Assembly (NCBI RefSeq): GCF_900142935.1 | Contig: NZ_FSRS01000001.1 | Coordinates: 1,312,001 to 1,376,000, forward strand | Direction of reading: 5' to 3' | Length of the DNA: 64,000 nucleotides | From: Rhodovulum sp. ES.010 | Lineage (GTDB): Bacteria > Pseudomonadota > Alphaproteobacteria > Rhodobacterales > Rhodobacteraceae | In this document: positions 43,891-51,640 of the stretch, piece after piece | How the letters are laid out: each line of letters begins with the position of its first letter | Numbering within the stretch: the first letter of the stretch is position 1 | The notes under the pieces: model-generated | What the model saw: the letters and a program-made list of their open reading frames with translations, nothing else | Databases searched by the model: none | What the model was told of the DNA's origin: nothing | Program-made: the position numbers and the translations under genes

Positions 43891-44667
43891 ATGGTGTTTC
43901 CGTTCCGACGCCGCCGTTCCGCCGGCGGCCTGTCCGTGACGCTTCCGCGACGCTACCGCAGGAAGGTCCGCTGGCTGCCGCAGATCGGCGACCTGTTTCC
44001 CGACTTCGAGGCGCCCACGACCGAGGGGCCGATCCGGTTCCACGGCTGGGCCGAGGGCCACTGGACCGTGCTGTTCGGCCAGCCCGGCGCCTTCACGCCG
44101 GTCTGCACGACCGAACTTGCGGGTCTCGCCCGGGCCGCCGGGGATTTCGCCGCGCGCAAGACGCGGCCGATCGGGCTCTTGCCGAACACGGCCGCGGAAC
44201 TCGTCGACTGGTGCGCCGAGGTGGAGCGGGTTTTCGGCGACCCGGTCGGCTTTCCGCTGATCGGCGACGAGACCGCCGCGCTGGCGCGGCTTTGCGGGAT
44301 GACCCACCCCAAGGCCGGCGGGTCGATCCCGATCCGCAAGACCTTCCTCATCGACCCGGCGCTGCGGATTCGCATGATCTTCGAATACCCGCAGCGAATC
44401 GGGCGCGCCACGGACGAGGTGCTGCGCTGCCTCGACGCGCTCCGCGCGCAGGACGCGTTCGACATCGCCACGCCGGCGGACTGGACGCGGGGCGAGAACT
44501 TCCTTGCGCCAAGCGGCATGACCGCCGAGGCCGCCAACCGCGCCTTCGGCGAGGACTGGACGGAGCTTCTGCCCTACCTGCGCGTCGTGAACGCCGCGAT
44601 GCTGGACCCGGCCGCGCGGCCGCCCGACGCGATCCGCCCGCCCCCGGTCCCCGGCGACGCGGCGTGA
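43891..44667 (+). CDS. Prx6-type (1-Cys) peroxiredoxin with basic N-terminal extension
   Basis: 258 residues. Peroxidatic cysteine C72 in PGAFTPVCTTE, with the preceding FGQPGAF where most Prx6 have HPxDF (His replaced by Gln-Pro). PIGLLPNTAAELVDW and IPIRKTFLIDPALRIRMIFEYPQRIGR match the Prx6 C-terminal dimer region. The first 27 residues are Arg-rich (FPFRRRRS, RRYRRKVRW), an unusual extension. Reduces H2O2/organic peroxides. Convergent with the methyltransferase gene. Confidence 0.8.
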   Translation: MVFPFRRRRSAGGLSVTLPRRYRRKVRWLPQIGDLFPDFEAPTTEGPIRFHGWAEGHWTVLFGQPGAFTPVCTTELAGLARAAGDFAARKTRPIGLLPNTAAELVDWCAEVERVFGDPVGFPLIGDETAALARLCGMTHPKAGGSIPIRKTFLIDPALRIRMIFEYPQRIGRATDEVLRCLDALRAQDAFDIATPADWTRGENFLAPSGMTAEAANRAFGEDWTELLPYLRVVNAAMLDPAARPPDAIRPPPVPGDAA

Positions 44668-44677
44668 CCGCGGCCGC

Positions 44678-45277
44678 CTACCCCGCCGGGCGGCGGGCGA
44701 CCAGGTCGACAAGCGCCGCGCGGCCGCGATGGCCCGTGCCCTCGTCGATCTCGGCGTCGTAGTCGCGAAGCGCGCGGATCTCGAAATCGGCGAAACGGTC
44801 GCGCAACAGCGCCTCGGTATACATCCACTCGGCATGGGGCGGCCCGCCGGTGCCGTAGCCCACCTGCCGCGGTGCGAAGCCGTGCAGCAGGACCAGCCCG
44901 CCCGGCCGCACCGTGCGTTTCATCCCCGCCATCATCCGGTCCTGCACATCGCGGGGGCCGAACTGGATGAAGATGCCGATCGCCGCGTCATGGGCGTCCG
45001 CCTCCCAGGGCCAGTCGCGCAGGTCGCACAGCCGGAAATCGACGGTCACGCCGCGCGCCGCCGCCAGCCGCCGGGCCTTGGCCACCGCGTTCGGCGCGCC
45101 CTCGACGGCCGTGACCGCGCATCCCTGCCCGGCCAGCCAGACCGCGTTGCGCCCCTCGCCCTCGGCGACCGACAGCACGCGCGCGCCGGCGGGCAGGCGG
45201 CCGGCCTCGCGCGTGAGGAACGCGGCCGGCGCGGTGCCGTAGACGAACGCCTCTCCGGCGAAACGGTCATTCCACAT
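44678..45277 (-). CDS. Class I SAM-dependent methyltransferase
   Basis: 199 residues. Motif I is ARVLSVAEGEGRNAVWLAGQGCAVTAVEG (E-G-E-G-R-N in place of D-x-G-x-G-x), followed by acidic post-I residue, and FRLCDLRDWPWEADAHDAAIGIFIQFGP. Resembles TehB/thiopurine-like methyltransferases such as those for tellurite or small thiols. The N-terminus MWNDRFAGEAFVYGTAPAAFL is typical of the group. The Shine-Dalgarno AGGAGGG (9 bases upstream) is buried in a perfect hairpin. Confidence 0.8.
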   Translation of the reverse strand: MWNDRFAGEAFVYGTAPAAFLTREAGRLPAGARVLSVAEGEGRNAVWLAGQGCAVTAVEGAPNAVAKARRLAAARGVTVDFRLCDLRDWPWEADAHDAAIGIFIQFGPRDVQDRMMAGMKRTVRPGGLVLLHGFAPRQVGYGTGGPPHAEWMYTEALLRDRFADFEIRALRDYDAEIDEGTGHRGRAALVDLVARRPAG

Positions 45278-45286
45278 GGAACAAGG

Positions 45287-45323
45287 CCCTCCTGCCCCGA
45301 TGACTAGGACCGGGGCAGGAGGG
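45287..45323 (-). promoter_or_regulatory. Perfect 13-bp hairpin sequestering the methyltransferase ribosome site
   Basis: CCCTCCTGCCCCG and CGGGGCAGGAGGG flank an 11-base loop. On the minus strand the second arm holds AGGAGGG, the Shine-Dalgarno sequence 9 bases before the ATG at 45277, fully base-paired to the first arm. Consistent with translational control; also usable as a bidirectional structure for the + strand. Confidence 0.6.
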
Positions 45324-45350
45324 GCGCAAGCCGCGCGCCAGGAGGCTCAC

Positions 45351-45467
45351 ATGTCGCGCGGCTTGCGCAGGCCGGGGCGAAGCGAGGCGGCGGCCACGGT
45401 TTCCCCCGACCGACCCGGCGGCGCGTGCGCACCGGGACGCCCCTTTCGCGACTTGGAATCACTCTAA
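45351..45467 (+). CDS. Possible 38-residue small protein or leader upstream of parE
   Basis: ATG at 45351 with AGGAGG 5 bases before it, TAA at 45465. The peptide is Arg/Gly/Pro-rich (MSRGLRRPGRSEAAATV) with no recognised domain. The ribosome site is good, but composition is what a random GC-rich frame would give. The rest of the 326-base gap 45278-45603 shows no other gene besides the hairpin described separately. Confidence 0.25.
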   Translation: MSRGLRRPGRSEAAATVSPDRPGGACAPGRPFRDLESL

Positions 45468-45603
45468 TCCCCTTGCACCCGCCCGGCCTTGAGCGAGGTC
45501 AAAGGCCGCCCGAAGGCCGCCGCAAGACCTTGCGCACCATTGCCTCCCCGCCCCTAAACCTGCGATACTGCCCCGAGTCCCAACAATCAGGACACGAGCA
45601 GCC

Positions 45604-47568
45604 ATGCCCGCCGACGACCTGCTTTCCGGCGACGCCGGACCCGACAGCTACGACGCTTCCTCGATCGAGGTGCTGGAGGGGCTGGAACCCGTCCGCAAGC
45701 GCCCCGGCATGTATATCGGCGGCACCGACGACCGCGCGCTGCACCACCTGGTGGCCGAGGTGCTGGACAACGCGATGGACGAGGCGGTGGCCGGCCACGC
45801 CACCCGCATCGAGGTGGAACTGCACGAGGACCACTCGGTGACGATCCGCGACAACGGCCGCGGCATCCCCGTGGACCCGCACCCCAAGTTCCCCGACAAG
45901 TCCGCGCTGGAGGTGATCCTGTGCACCCTGCACGCGGGCGGCAAGTTCTCGGGCAAGGCGTACCAGACCTCGGGCGGCCTGCACGGCGTGGGCGTGTCGG
46001 TCGTCAACGCGCTGTCGGACCGGCTGCGGGTCGAGGTCGCCCGCAACCGCGAGTTGTTCGCGCAGGAGTTCTCCCGCGGCCTCCCGCAAGGGCCGCTGCA
46101 AAACCTTGGCACCACCCCCAACCGCCGGGGGACCTGCGTCACCTTCCACGCCGACGAAACCATCTTCGGCAGCCACCGGTTCAAGCCCGCGCGCCTGTTC
46201 AAGATGGCCCGCTCCAAGGCCTACCTCTTCTCGGGCGTGGAAATCCGCTGGAAATCCGCCCTGCCCGACGGCGACACCCCGCAAGAGGCCACGTTCCACT
46301 TCCCCGGCGGCCTCTCGGACTACCTCACCGAAACGCTGGGCCAGGCGGCCACCTATGCCGACCGCCCCTTCGCCGGAAAGGTCGAGTTCCAGCAGAAGTT
46401 CGGCCAGCCCGGCTCCGTCGAATGGGCGATCAACTGGACGCCGTCGCGCGACGGCTTCATCCAGTCCTACTGCAACACCGTCCCCACGCCCGAGGGCGGC
46501 ACGCACGAGGCCGGGTTCTGGGCCGCGATCCTCAAGGGCATCCGCGCCTACGGGGACCTCGCCAACAACCGCAAGGCGCAGAACATCACCCGCGACGACC
46601 TGCTGACGGGCGGCTGCGCGATGGTCTCCACCTTCATCCGCGAACCCGAATTCGTCGGCCAGACCAAGGACCGCCTCGCCACGACCGAGGCGCAAAGGAT
46701 GGTCGAGGGCGCGGTGCGCGACCATTTCGACAACTGGCTGGCCTCCGACACGAAATCGGCGGGCGCGATCCTCGATTTCCTGGTGCTCCGGGCCGAGGAA
46801 CGCCTGCGCCGCCGGGCCGAGAAGGAAACCGCGCGCAAATCCGCCACCAAGCGGCTGCGCCTGCCGGGCAAGCTGGTGGATTGCTCCGCCACCGCCCGCG
46901 CGGGCACCGAGTTGTTCATCGTCGAGGGCGACTCGGCGGGGGGCTCGGCCAAGATGGCGCGCGACCGCAAGACCCAGGCGCTGCTGCCGCTGCGGGGCAA
47001 GATCCTCAACGTCCTCGGCGCGGCGTCCTCGAAACTGGGCAGCAATGCCGAGATCAGCGATTTGACGCAAGCCCTCGGCACCGGGATCGGCACCCGGTTC
47101 AACATCGACGACCTGCGCTACGACAAGATCATCATCATGACCGACGCCGATGTCGACGGCGCGCATATCGCCTCGCTGCTGATGACCTTCTTCTTCACCC
47201 AGATGCGGCCGCTGATCGACCACGGCCACCTGTATTTGGCCTGCCCGCCGCTGTTCCGGCTGACGCAGGGGGCCAAGCGGGTCTACGCGCTGGACGAGGC
47301 GGAAAAGGCGATGTGGCTGGAGAAGGGGCTGGGCGGCAAGGGCAAGATCGACGTCTCCCGCTTCAAGGGTCTCGGCGAAATGGACGCCAAGGACCTGAAG
47401 GAAACCACGATGGACCCGGCCAGCCGCAAACTGATCCGGGTGTCGATCGACGAGGACGAACCCGGCGAGACCGCCGACCTGGTGGAGCGGCTGATGGGCA
47501 AGAAACCGGAATTGCGGTTCCAGTATATCCAGGAGAATGCGCGGTTCGTGGAGGAGGTGGATGTCTAA
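45604..47568 (+). CDS. parE: DNA topoisomerase IV subunit B (ParE)
   Basis: 654 residues. GHKL ATPase: IEVLEGLEPVRKRPGMYIGGTDDRALHHLVAEVLDNAMDEA, DNGRGIPVD, TSGGLHGVGVSVVNALS. Toprim: VEGDSAGGSAKMARDRKTQALLPLRGKILNV and TDADVDGAHIASLLMTFFF. KFQQKFGQPG-type region and length distinguish ParE from GyrB (about 800 aa). Decatenates daughter chromosomes with ParC (not in window). Its stop is overlapped by a low-GC gene. Confidence 0.93.
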   Translation: MPADDLLSGDAGPDSYDASSIEVLEGLEPVRKRPGMYIGGTDDRALHHLVAEVLDNAMDEAVAGHATRIEVELHEDHSVTIRDNGRGIPVDPHPKFPDKSALEVILCTLHAGGKFSGKAYQTSGGLHGVGVSVVNALSDRLRVEVARNRELFAQEFSRGLPQGPLQNLGTTPNRRGTCVTFHADETIFGSHRFKPARLFKMARSKAYLFSGVEIRWKSALPDGDTPQEATFHFPGGLSDYLTETLGQAATYADRPFAGKVEFQQKFGQPGSVEWAINWTPSRDGFIQSYCNTVPTPEGGTHEAGFWAAILKGIRAYGDLANNRKAQNITRDDLLTGGCAMVSTFIREPEFVGQTKDRLATTEAQRMVEGAVRDHFDNWLASDTKSAGAILDFLVLRAEERLRRRAEKETARKSATKRLRLPGKLVDCSATARAGTELFIVEGDSAGGSAKMARDRKTQALLPLRGKILNVLGAASSKLGSNAEISDLTQALGTGIGTRFNIDDLRYDKIIIMTDADVDGAHIASLLMTFFFTQMRPLIDHGHLYLACPPLFRLTQGAKRVYALDEAEKAMWLEKGLGGKGKIDVSRFKGLGEMDAKDLKETTMDPASRKLIRVSIDEDEPGETADLVERLMGKKPELRFQYIQENARFVEEVDV

Positions 47569-48337
47569 TTGGAAGAGTTTCTCAGATATAAAGTATATAC
47601 AGGGGGTAGCATTTGCGCTCTTTGCCGCCTCCATCCTTATGGCAGTTGCGTTCATAATCTCCGCAAAGGCTGACACCACAAAAGATGATATCTCAAATTA
47701 TTTCTTTGGCATCCTCGCCATCGCGGGTGCTTTCTTTTCGGTGAGAGCGATATCAAAGCAAATTCAAAGTAATATTGAAATTGAAGAACGCAGAAGAAAA
47801 AGTAGATTGAGGGCAGCGAAAGCAACGCTTTCGCTTCCGCTAAACGAGGCTTTTCAAGAGACCGTAAAGGCAGCCAGGCTTGGCTGGCTTAACGATTCAA
47901 AGGATCGAGTGAATTGGGATATCATTTTCTCGATCTCGCACAATCTAGAGTCCTGTATTGAAGTCAGCGATGAAGAAGCCGCGAAGAGCTTGGCTGAACT
48001 GGCATCACACCTACAAGTATTTGTTGCGCGACACCGGGCCATTTTAGATAGCAAAGAGTTAATATCAACACCGGAAGATCAAGATAATGTTCACTTGGGG
48101 GATTTCATAGAATCTCGAATAAGAACGACGATTCAAGCGATCGAAGTGGCTATAATCTTAGAAAGCGCTTTTTCTTATGCGCGCGGCGGCACGTCTTTCG
48201 ATCACGGGGACTCGGGCAGTTTTTCAATACCAGAGCTTTCTAATGAGGAAATCCTCGACTTCCTAAGGTTCCGGATTGATCTTACGGCTGAGACACGCGC
48301 ACTATGGCCTGACGTTGAGAGGATTGTGTCGACCTAG
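47561..48337 (+). CDS. Low-GC orphan membrane protein overlapping parE
   Basis: 258 residues from ATG 47561, inside the last codons of parE; GGAGGTGG lies just upstream. GC is about 45%, with many AAA, ATA and AAT codons, in sharp contrast to parE. Two membrane helices at about residues 12-33 and 43-62 (YIQGVAFALFAASILMAVAF; NYFFGILAIAGAFFSVRAI) then a long cytoplasmic helical domain with charged segment EIEERRRKSRLRAAK. No catalytic motif recognised. Probably horizontally acquired; candidate defence or stress membrane protein by analogy only. Confidence 0.65.
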   Translation: MSNWKSFSDIKYIQGVAFALFAASILMAVAFIISAKADTTKDDISNYFFGILAIAGAFFSVRAISKQIQSNIEIEERRRKSRLRAAKATLSLPLNEAFQETVKAARLGWLNDSKDRVNWDIIFSISHNLESCIEVSDEEAAKSLAELASHLQVFVARHRAILDSKELISTPEDQDNVHLGDFIESRIRTTIQAIEVAIILESAFSYARGGTSFDHGDSGSFSIPELSNEEILDFLRFRIDLTAETRALWPDVERIVST

Positions 48338-48502
48338 AATCTGCGGGCTAGCCGCCAACCCACAGCTCTACCCTCCCCCCATCCCCGCCCTACCTCCTGA
48401 GGGACACCGACCCGACGGAGCCCCCATGCTGCGCCCGCTGGCCCACGCTCCCCGTTGCGCGACCCCGCCCCGCACCGCACGCCCCGTCAATCCCGCCCCG
48501 GG

Positions 48503-48551
48503 TCCGACAAAAGTCCGATGGAAGTCCGATGCAATTCCGATGGAAGTCCGA
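48503..48551. repeat. Five TCCGA repeats with exact 11-bp period
   Basis: TCCGA begins at 48503, 48514, 48525, 48536 and 48547, always 11 bases apart. Units 2 and 4 are identical (TCCGATGGAAG). Units 1, 3 and 5 diverge mainly in their last bases (CAAAAG, TGCAAT, TCGCCC). One repeat per helical turn would place all copies on one DNA face. Confidence 0.85.
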
Positions 48552-48626
48552 TCGCCCACCCCCCGCAAAACAAGGCCGTTAACCATGAGTCGCGCGTCCG
48601 GGGCCGACCGCACGGCCCCCGGCACG

Positions 48627-48651
48627 AAAAACGGCGGCCCGAAGGCCGCCG
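48627..48651 (-). terminator. Intrinsic terminator of the vWA/VPLPA-CTERM gene
   Basis: On the minus strand CGGCGGCC-TTCG-GGCCGCCG followed by TTTTT: an 8-bp GC stem, stable UUCG tetraloop and U-run, 29 bases after the stop codon. The most convincing Rho-independent terminator in the window. Confidence 0.9.
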
Positions 48652-48679
48652 TCCGTCACGATCCGGCGTGTCGCCCGGC

Positions 48680-49429
48680 TCAGGCCGAGGTCTTCTTCCG
48701 CCGCGAGGCCGCCGCGAGACCGCCCATCCCGGCGATCAGCAGCCAGGCGCTGGCCGGAAGCGGGATGACCGCGTCGCCGCCGCCTTCCTCGATGATCTCT
48801 TCCAGCTTCGCATCGGCGAAGGCGGTGAGGAAGTCTTCCGGGTTGGCGCGGAATTCGTCGATGTCGAACAGCGCCCCGGTCGGCCGCGCGGCCGTGGTGA
48901 ACTCGTCGATCTCGCCGTCGGAGAACTCGTAGATGATGTTGTTGAGGAAGCCGCGATCCACCAGCAGATCGGACAGGGCCGAGGCCCCGTCACCGAACTC
49001 GTTGGAGTAGGTGTTGCGGTCGTCCGCATCCTCGTCGGTGATCAGGATCACCGATTTCACCGCACCGTCCCGGTAGCTGATATCCGGGCTGGTCACGGCG
49101 AAGTCCACCGCGTTCAGCGCGTTCTCGGTGCCCGATCCGCTGCCGCGGGTGAGCCCGTCGAACACGGTCAGGTCGTCGGTCAGGTCGATGTCGAGCGACG
49201 CCGTTCTCGTGTAGCGCACCAGGCCGACCCGGACCGAGCCGATCCGCGAATCCGCCTCGAGCTGGCTGACGAACGATCCCATGCCGGCGCCGAGATTGGT
49301 GAATTCCGCCCCCATCGAGCCGCTGGTGTCGACAACGAACATCAGGTCCGCATCGATCGTGTCGGCCGCCGCCACGCTTGCGCTCACCCCCAGGAAAGCT
49401 CCCGCAAAAAGAGTCGTCAAATGTCTCAT
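48680..49429 (-). CDS. Secreted von Willebrand A protein with VPLPA-CTERM anchor
   Basis: 249 residues. Signal peptide about 1-22; vWA domain with MIDAS D34-T-S-G-S (DLMFVVDTSGSMGAE), ITDEDADDRNTYSNEFG later. The C-terminus VIPLPASAWLLIAGMGGLAAASRRKK is a VPLPA-CTERM sorting signal (PLPAS, hydrophobic helix, basic tail), normally processed by an exosortase and linked to exopolysaccharide. Solitary gene with its own terminator; divergent from the DUF1194 gene at 49635. Confidence 0.85.
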   Translation of the reverse strand: MRHLTTLFAGAFLGVSASVAAADTIDADLMFVVDTSGSMGAEFTNLGAGMGSFVSQLEADSRIGSVRVGLVRYTRTASLDIDLTDDLTVFDGLTRGSGSGTENALNAVDFAVTSPDISYRDGAVKSVILITDEDADDRNTYSNEFGDGASALSDLLVDRGFLNNIIYEFSDGEIDEFTTAARPTGALFDIDEFRANPEDFLTAFADAKLEEIIEEGGGDAVIPLPASAWLLIAGMGGLAAASRRKKTSA

Positions 49430-49634
49430 AGTAGCCTCGTTCCAAGATCACAAACTGCGGGGCTAGACCAATTTCCTCCACCCAGTCCCCCCTGTGACAT
49501 TAACATATTCCGACGCTGCGTAAACCATCATTAACGATCCGGCGTCCCGGCGGTGGCGCGGCGGGCCGGGCACGCCCTACCCGGTTCGGGGCGCCGCGCT
49601 AGCTGTCCCTGCACCCCTATCGAGGAGCCGTCCC

Positions 49635-50342
49635 ATGCTGCGCGCGCTCGCCCTTGCGCTGACCCTCGCCGCCCCGGCCCTGGCCGAGGATGTGGAACTG
49701 GAACTCGTGCTGCTGGCCGACGCCTCGGGCTCCATCGACATGGCCGAAATCGCGTTTCAGCGGCGGGGCTATGCCGAGGCGATCACCGACCCCGACGTGC
49801 TGGCCGCCATCGCCAACACCGCCTATGGGCGGATCGCGGTGACCTATGTCGAATGGGCCAGCGCCGGCGAGGAGCATGTCGTCGTGCCCTGGACGGTCAT
49901 CGGCGGCGCCGGCGACGCGGCGGGCTTTGCCGAGGCGCTGTTGCCGGAACCGCGCATGGCCTTCGGGCGCAATTCCATCGGCTCGGCGCTGCTCAAGGGC
50001 AAGGAGTTGATCGAAACCAACGACATAGAGGGCTTTCGCAAGGTCATCGACTTCTCGGGCGACAGCGCGAACAACTGGAACGGGCCGAGCATCGCCGAGG
50101 CCCGCGCCGAGGTGCTGGCCGCCGGGATCACGATCAACGGGCTGCCGATCCTGTGCCGGGCCTGCAACGGGCCGGCGCAATCCAACCTCGAAGAGCTTTA
50201 CCGCGACCGGATCATCGGCGGCATGGGCGCCTTCGTGGTGGCGGCCGAGAGCGACGCGCATTTCGCCGAGGCCGTCAAGCGCAAGCTGATCCTGGAGATT
50301 TCCGGGCTGACCCCCGAGACGCAGATGGCACGCGCCGAGTAG
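49635..50342 (+). CDS. DUF1194 secreted von Willebrand A-like protein
   Basis: 235 residues. Signal peptide (about 1-17, LTLAAPALAE). ELVLLADASGSIDMAEIAFQRRGYAEAI contains the DxSxS MIDAS; KVIDFSGDSANNWNGPSIAEARAEVLAAGITINGLPIL is the DUF1194 second half; RDRIIGGMGAFVVAAES parallels DEVIRGPGAFVETA of the other copies. GAGGAG precedes the start. A third DUF1194 frame in this window; periplasmic role unknown. Confidence 0.85.
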   Translation: MLRALALALTLAAPALAEDVELELVLLADASGSIDMAEIAFQRRGYAEAITDPDVLAAIANTAYGRIAVTYVEWASAGEEHVVVPWTVIGGAGDAAGFAEALLPEPRMAFGRNSIGSALLKGKELIETNDIEGFRKVIDFSGDSANNWNGPSIAEARAEVLAAGITINGLPILCRACNGPAQSNLEELYRDRIIGGMGAFVVAAESDAHFAEAVKRKLILEISGLTPETQMARAE

Positions 50343-50430
50343 CCCCCGGCCCTGCGCGGCCGGTCCGCGGCACGTCGGCCCTTGCCAGCGCGCCCGCCCG
50401 CGCGGAGAGTAAACGGGGGAGGAGACGCGC

Positions 50431-51141
50431 ATGTGCTGGAATGCCGGTGTGACCGTCGCGATGGTGGGTGTGGGCGCCGTGGCGACCGGGGTGGCCTGGT
50501 GGCGGGGCGAGCGCACGGCGATCTGGGCGACGCTGGGCTATTTCACCTTCATGGAGGCGTTGCAGGCCGCGGGCTACGCCGTGGTGGACGATTGCACGAA
50601 CCCCGCGAACCGGGGCGTGACGCTGCTTTCCTATCTGCATATCGCGTTCCAGCCCTTCTTCATCAACGCCTTCGCCATGGCCATCGTGGCCCGCGCGGTG
50701 CCCGTGGCCACGCGCCGCGCGGTCTGGGCGGTCTGTGCGGCCTCGGCGGCGGTGATGGTGGCCCAGCTGGTGCCGTTCGAGGCGCTGGGGCGCTGCCTTC
50801 CCGGCGAGGTGCTGTGCGGCCCGGCGCTTTGCACGATCTCGGGCGAGTGGCATATCGGCTGGGAGGTGCCGCTGAACGGGCTGTTCTCGCCGCTCTCGGG
50901 ATGGCTGGGATTCTCGGCCAACTTCCCGACCTACCTGCTCGCGGCCTTCGTGGTGCCGCTGGTCTACGGGGCGTGGCGCTTCGTGGTGTTCCACGCGATT
51001 TTCGGGCCGGTCCTGGCGACGCTGCTGACCGACAACCCCAACGAGATGCCGGCGGTCTGGTGCCTGTTCTCGATCGCCCTGGTGCTGGTCGCCATGAGCC
51101 CGGCGATCCGCCGCCCCGTGTCGGGCCCGGCGCTGCCCTAG
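50431..51141 (+). CDS. Polytopic membrane protein (DUF5765-like)
   Basis: 236 residues with about seven hydrophobic helices and the start MCWNAGVTVAMVGVGAVATG. Conserved-looking polar features inside or between helices include YFTFMEALQAAGYAVVDDCTNP, YLHIAFQPFFINAFAMA (His in a helix), PGEVLCGPALC and CTISGEWHIGWEVPLNG. I recall it as the DUF5765 group. No transport or catalytic motif is assigned. GGAGGAGA 6 bases before the ATG. Its end overlaps the convergent cytochrome gene by 4 bases. Confidence 0.65.
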   Translation: MCWNAGVTVAMVGVGAVATGVAWWRGERTAIWATLGYFTFMEALQAAGYAVVDDCTNPANRGVTLLSYLHIAFQPFFINAFAMAIVARAVPVATRRAVWAVCAASAAVMVAQLVPFEALGRCLPGEVLCGPALCTISGEWHIGWEVPLNGLFSPLSGWLGFSANFPTYLLAAFVVPLVYGAWRFVVFHAIFGPVLATLLTDNPNEMPAVWCLFSIALVLVAMSPAIRRPVSGPALP

Positions 51142-51527
51142 CGCTGGACGCTGGCCAGCCATGCCGCGATCGCGGCGATCTCGGCGCTGGTGCGGATCTC
51201 TGCGCTGTCGGGGGCCGTCAGCACCACCGCCGCGCCCCGGAGGGAGAAGCCGTAGATCGGCATCGGCCCGCCATGGGCGGCAAGTTCCGTGCGCCCGTCG
51301 ATCACGGCGATCACCTCGGCCAGCGGGAAGGGGCCGCCGTTCTGCGCCGCGATCAGCGTGAGATCGGGCATCTCGACGGTCAGAACCGGCGCCATCGGCC
51401 CGTTGCCCCGCGCCGCGAGCCCGTGACAGGTCGCGCAGTGCTGGCGGAACAGCGCGGCCCCGGAGGGCGGTTCGGCAAGCGCCGGGGCGGCGGCCACGGC
51501 GAGACAGATGGCGGGCATGCGGCGCAT
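51138..51527 (-). CDS. Small periplasmic cytochrome c
   Basis: 129 residues with a signal peptide (about 1-20, AAAPALAE) and a haem-binding CATCH in ALFRQHCATCHGLAARGNGPMAP. A distal Met is plausible in GGPMPIYGFSLRG, a typical sixth ligand region. Class I cytochrome. AGGAG lies before the ATG (51527). An FNR-type box 55 bases upstream suggests induction at low oxygen. Partner enzyme not evident; the neighbouring divergent gene is a kinase-like protein. Confidence 0.85.
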   Translation of the reverse strand: MRRMPAICLAVAAAPALAEPPSGAALFRQHCATCHGLAARGNGPMAPVLTVEMPDLTLIAAQNGGPFPLAEVIAVIDGRTELAAHGGPMPIYGFSLRGAAVVLTAPDSAEIRTSAEIAAIAAWLASVQR

Positions 51528-51581
51528 CGGCGGCTCCTGCGAGGACGGGAGGATCGTAGCGCGGCGGGCCCGGGGCGCACC

Positions 51582-51595
51582 TTGACCCTGATCAA
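51582..51595. promoter_or_regulatory. FNR/Crp-type box between cytochrome c and kinase-like gene
   Basis: TTGACCCTGATCAA fits TTGAY-N4-RTCAA, the FnrL/FNR palindrome. It overlaps a second perfect inverted repeat TCAACCG-ATTG-CGGTTGA at 51592-51609. Located 55 bases from the cytochrome start and 46 bases from the divergent gene start. Confidence 0.65.
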
Positions 51596-51640
51596 CCGAT
51601 TGCGGTTGACGCTGCCGCGCCCGGGGCGGAAACTCCGGCC

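Larger units (their letters stand above)
48338..48679. other. Intergenic region downstream of the low-GC membrane gene
   Basis: 342 bases without a convincing gene. It contains the 11-bp TCCGA array (48503-48551), a GTTAACCATG word at 48578-48587 that matches the CtrA half-site TTAACCAT, and the terminator of the convergent vWA gene. Composition returns to high GC here. Confidence 0.5.

Noticed and set aside
48578..48587. GTTAACCATG as a CtrA binding site
   Set aside because: Only a half-site without the second TTAA at the required distance; noted in the region description but not called.
48422..48670. Possible small gene starting MLRPLAHAP in the gap after the low-GC membrane gene
   Set aside because: No ribosome site of note, no conserved features, and it runs through the TCCGA array and the opposite-strand terminator.
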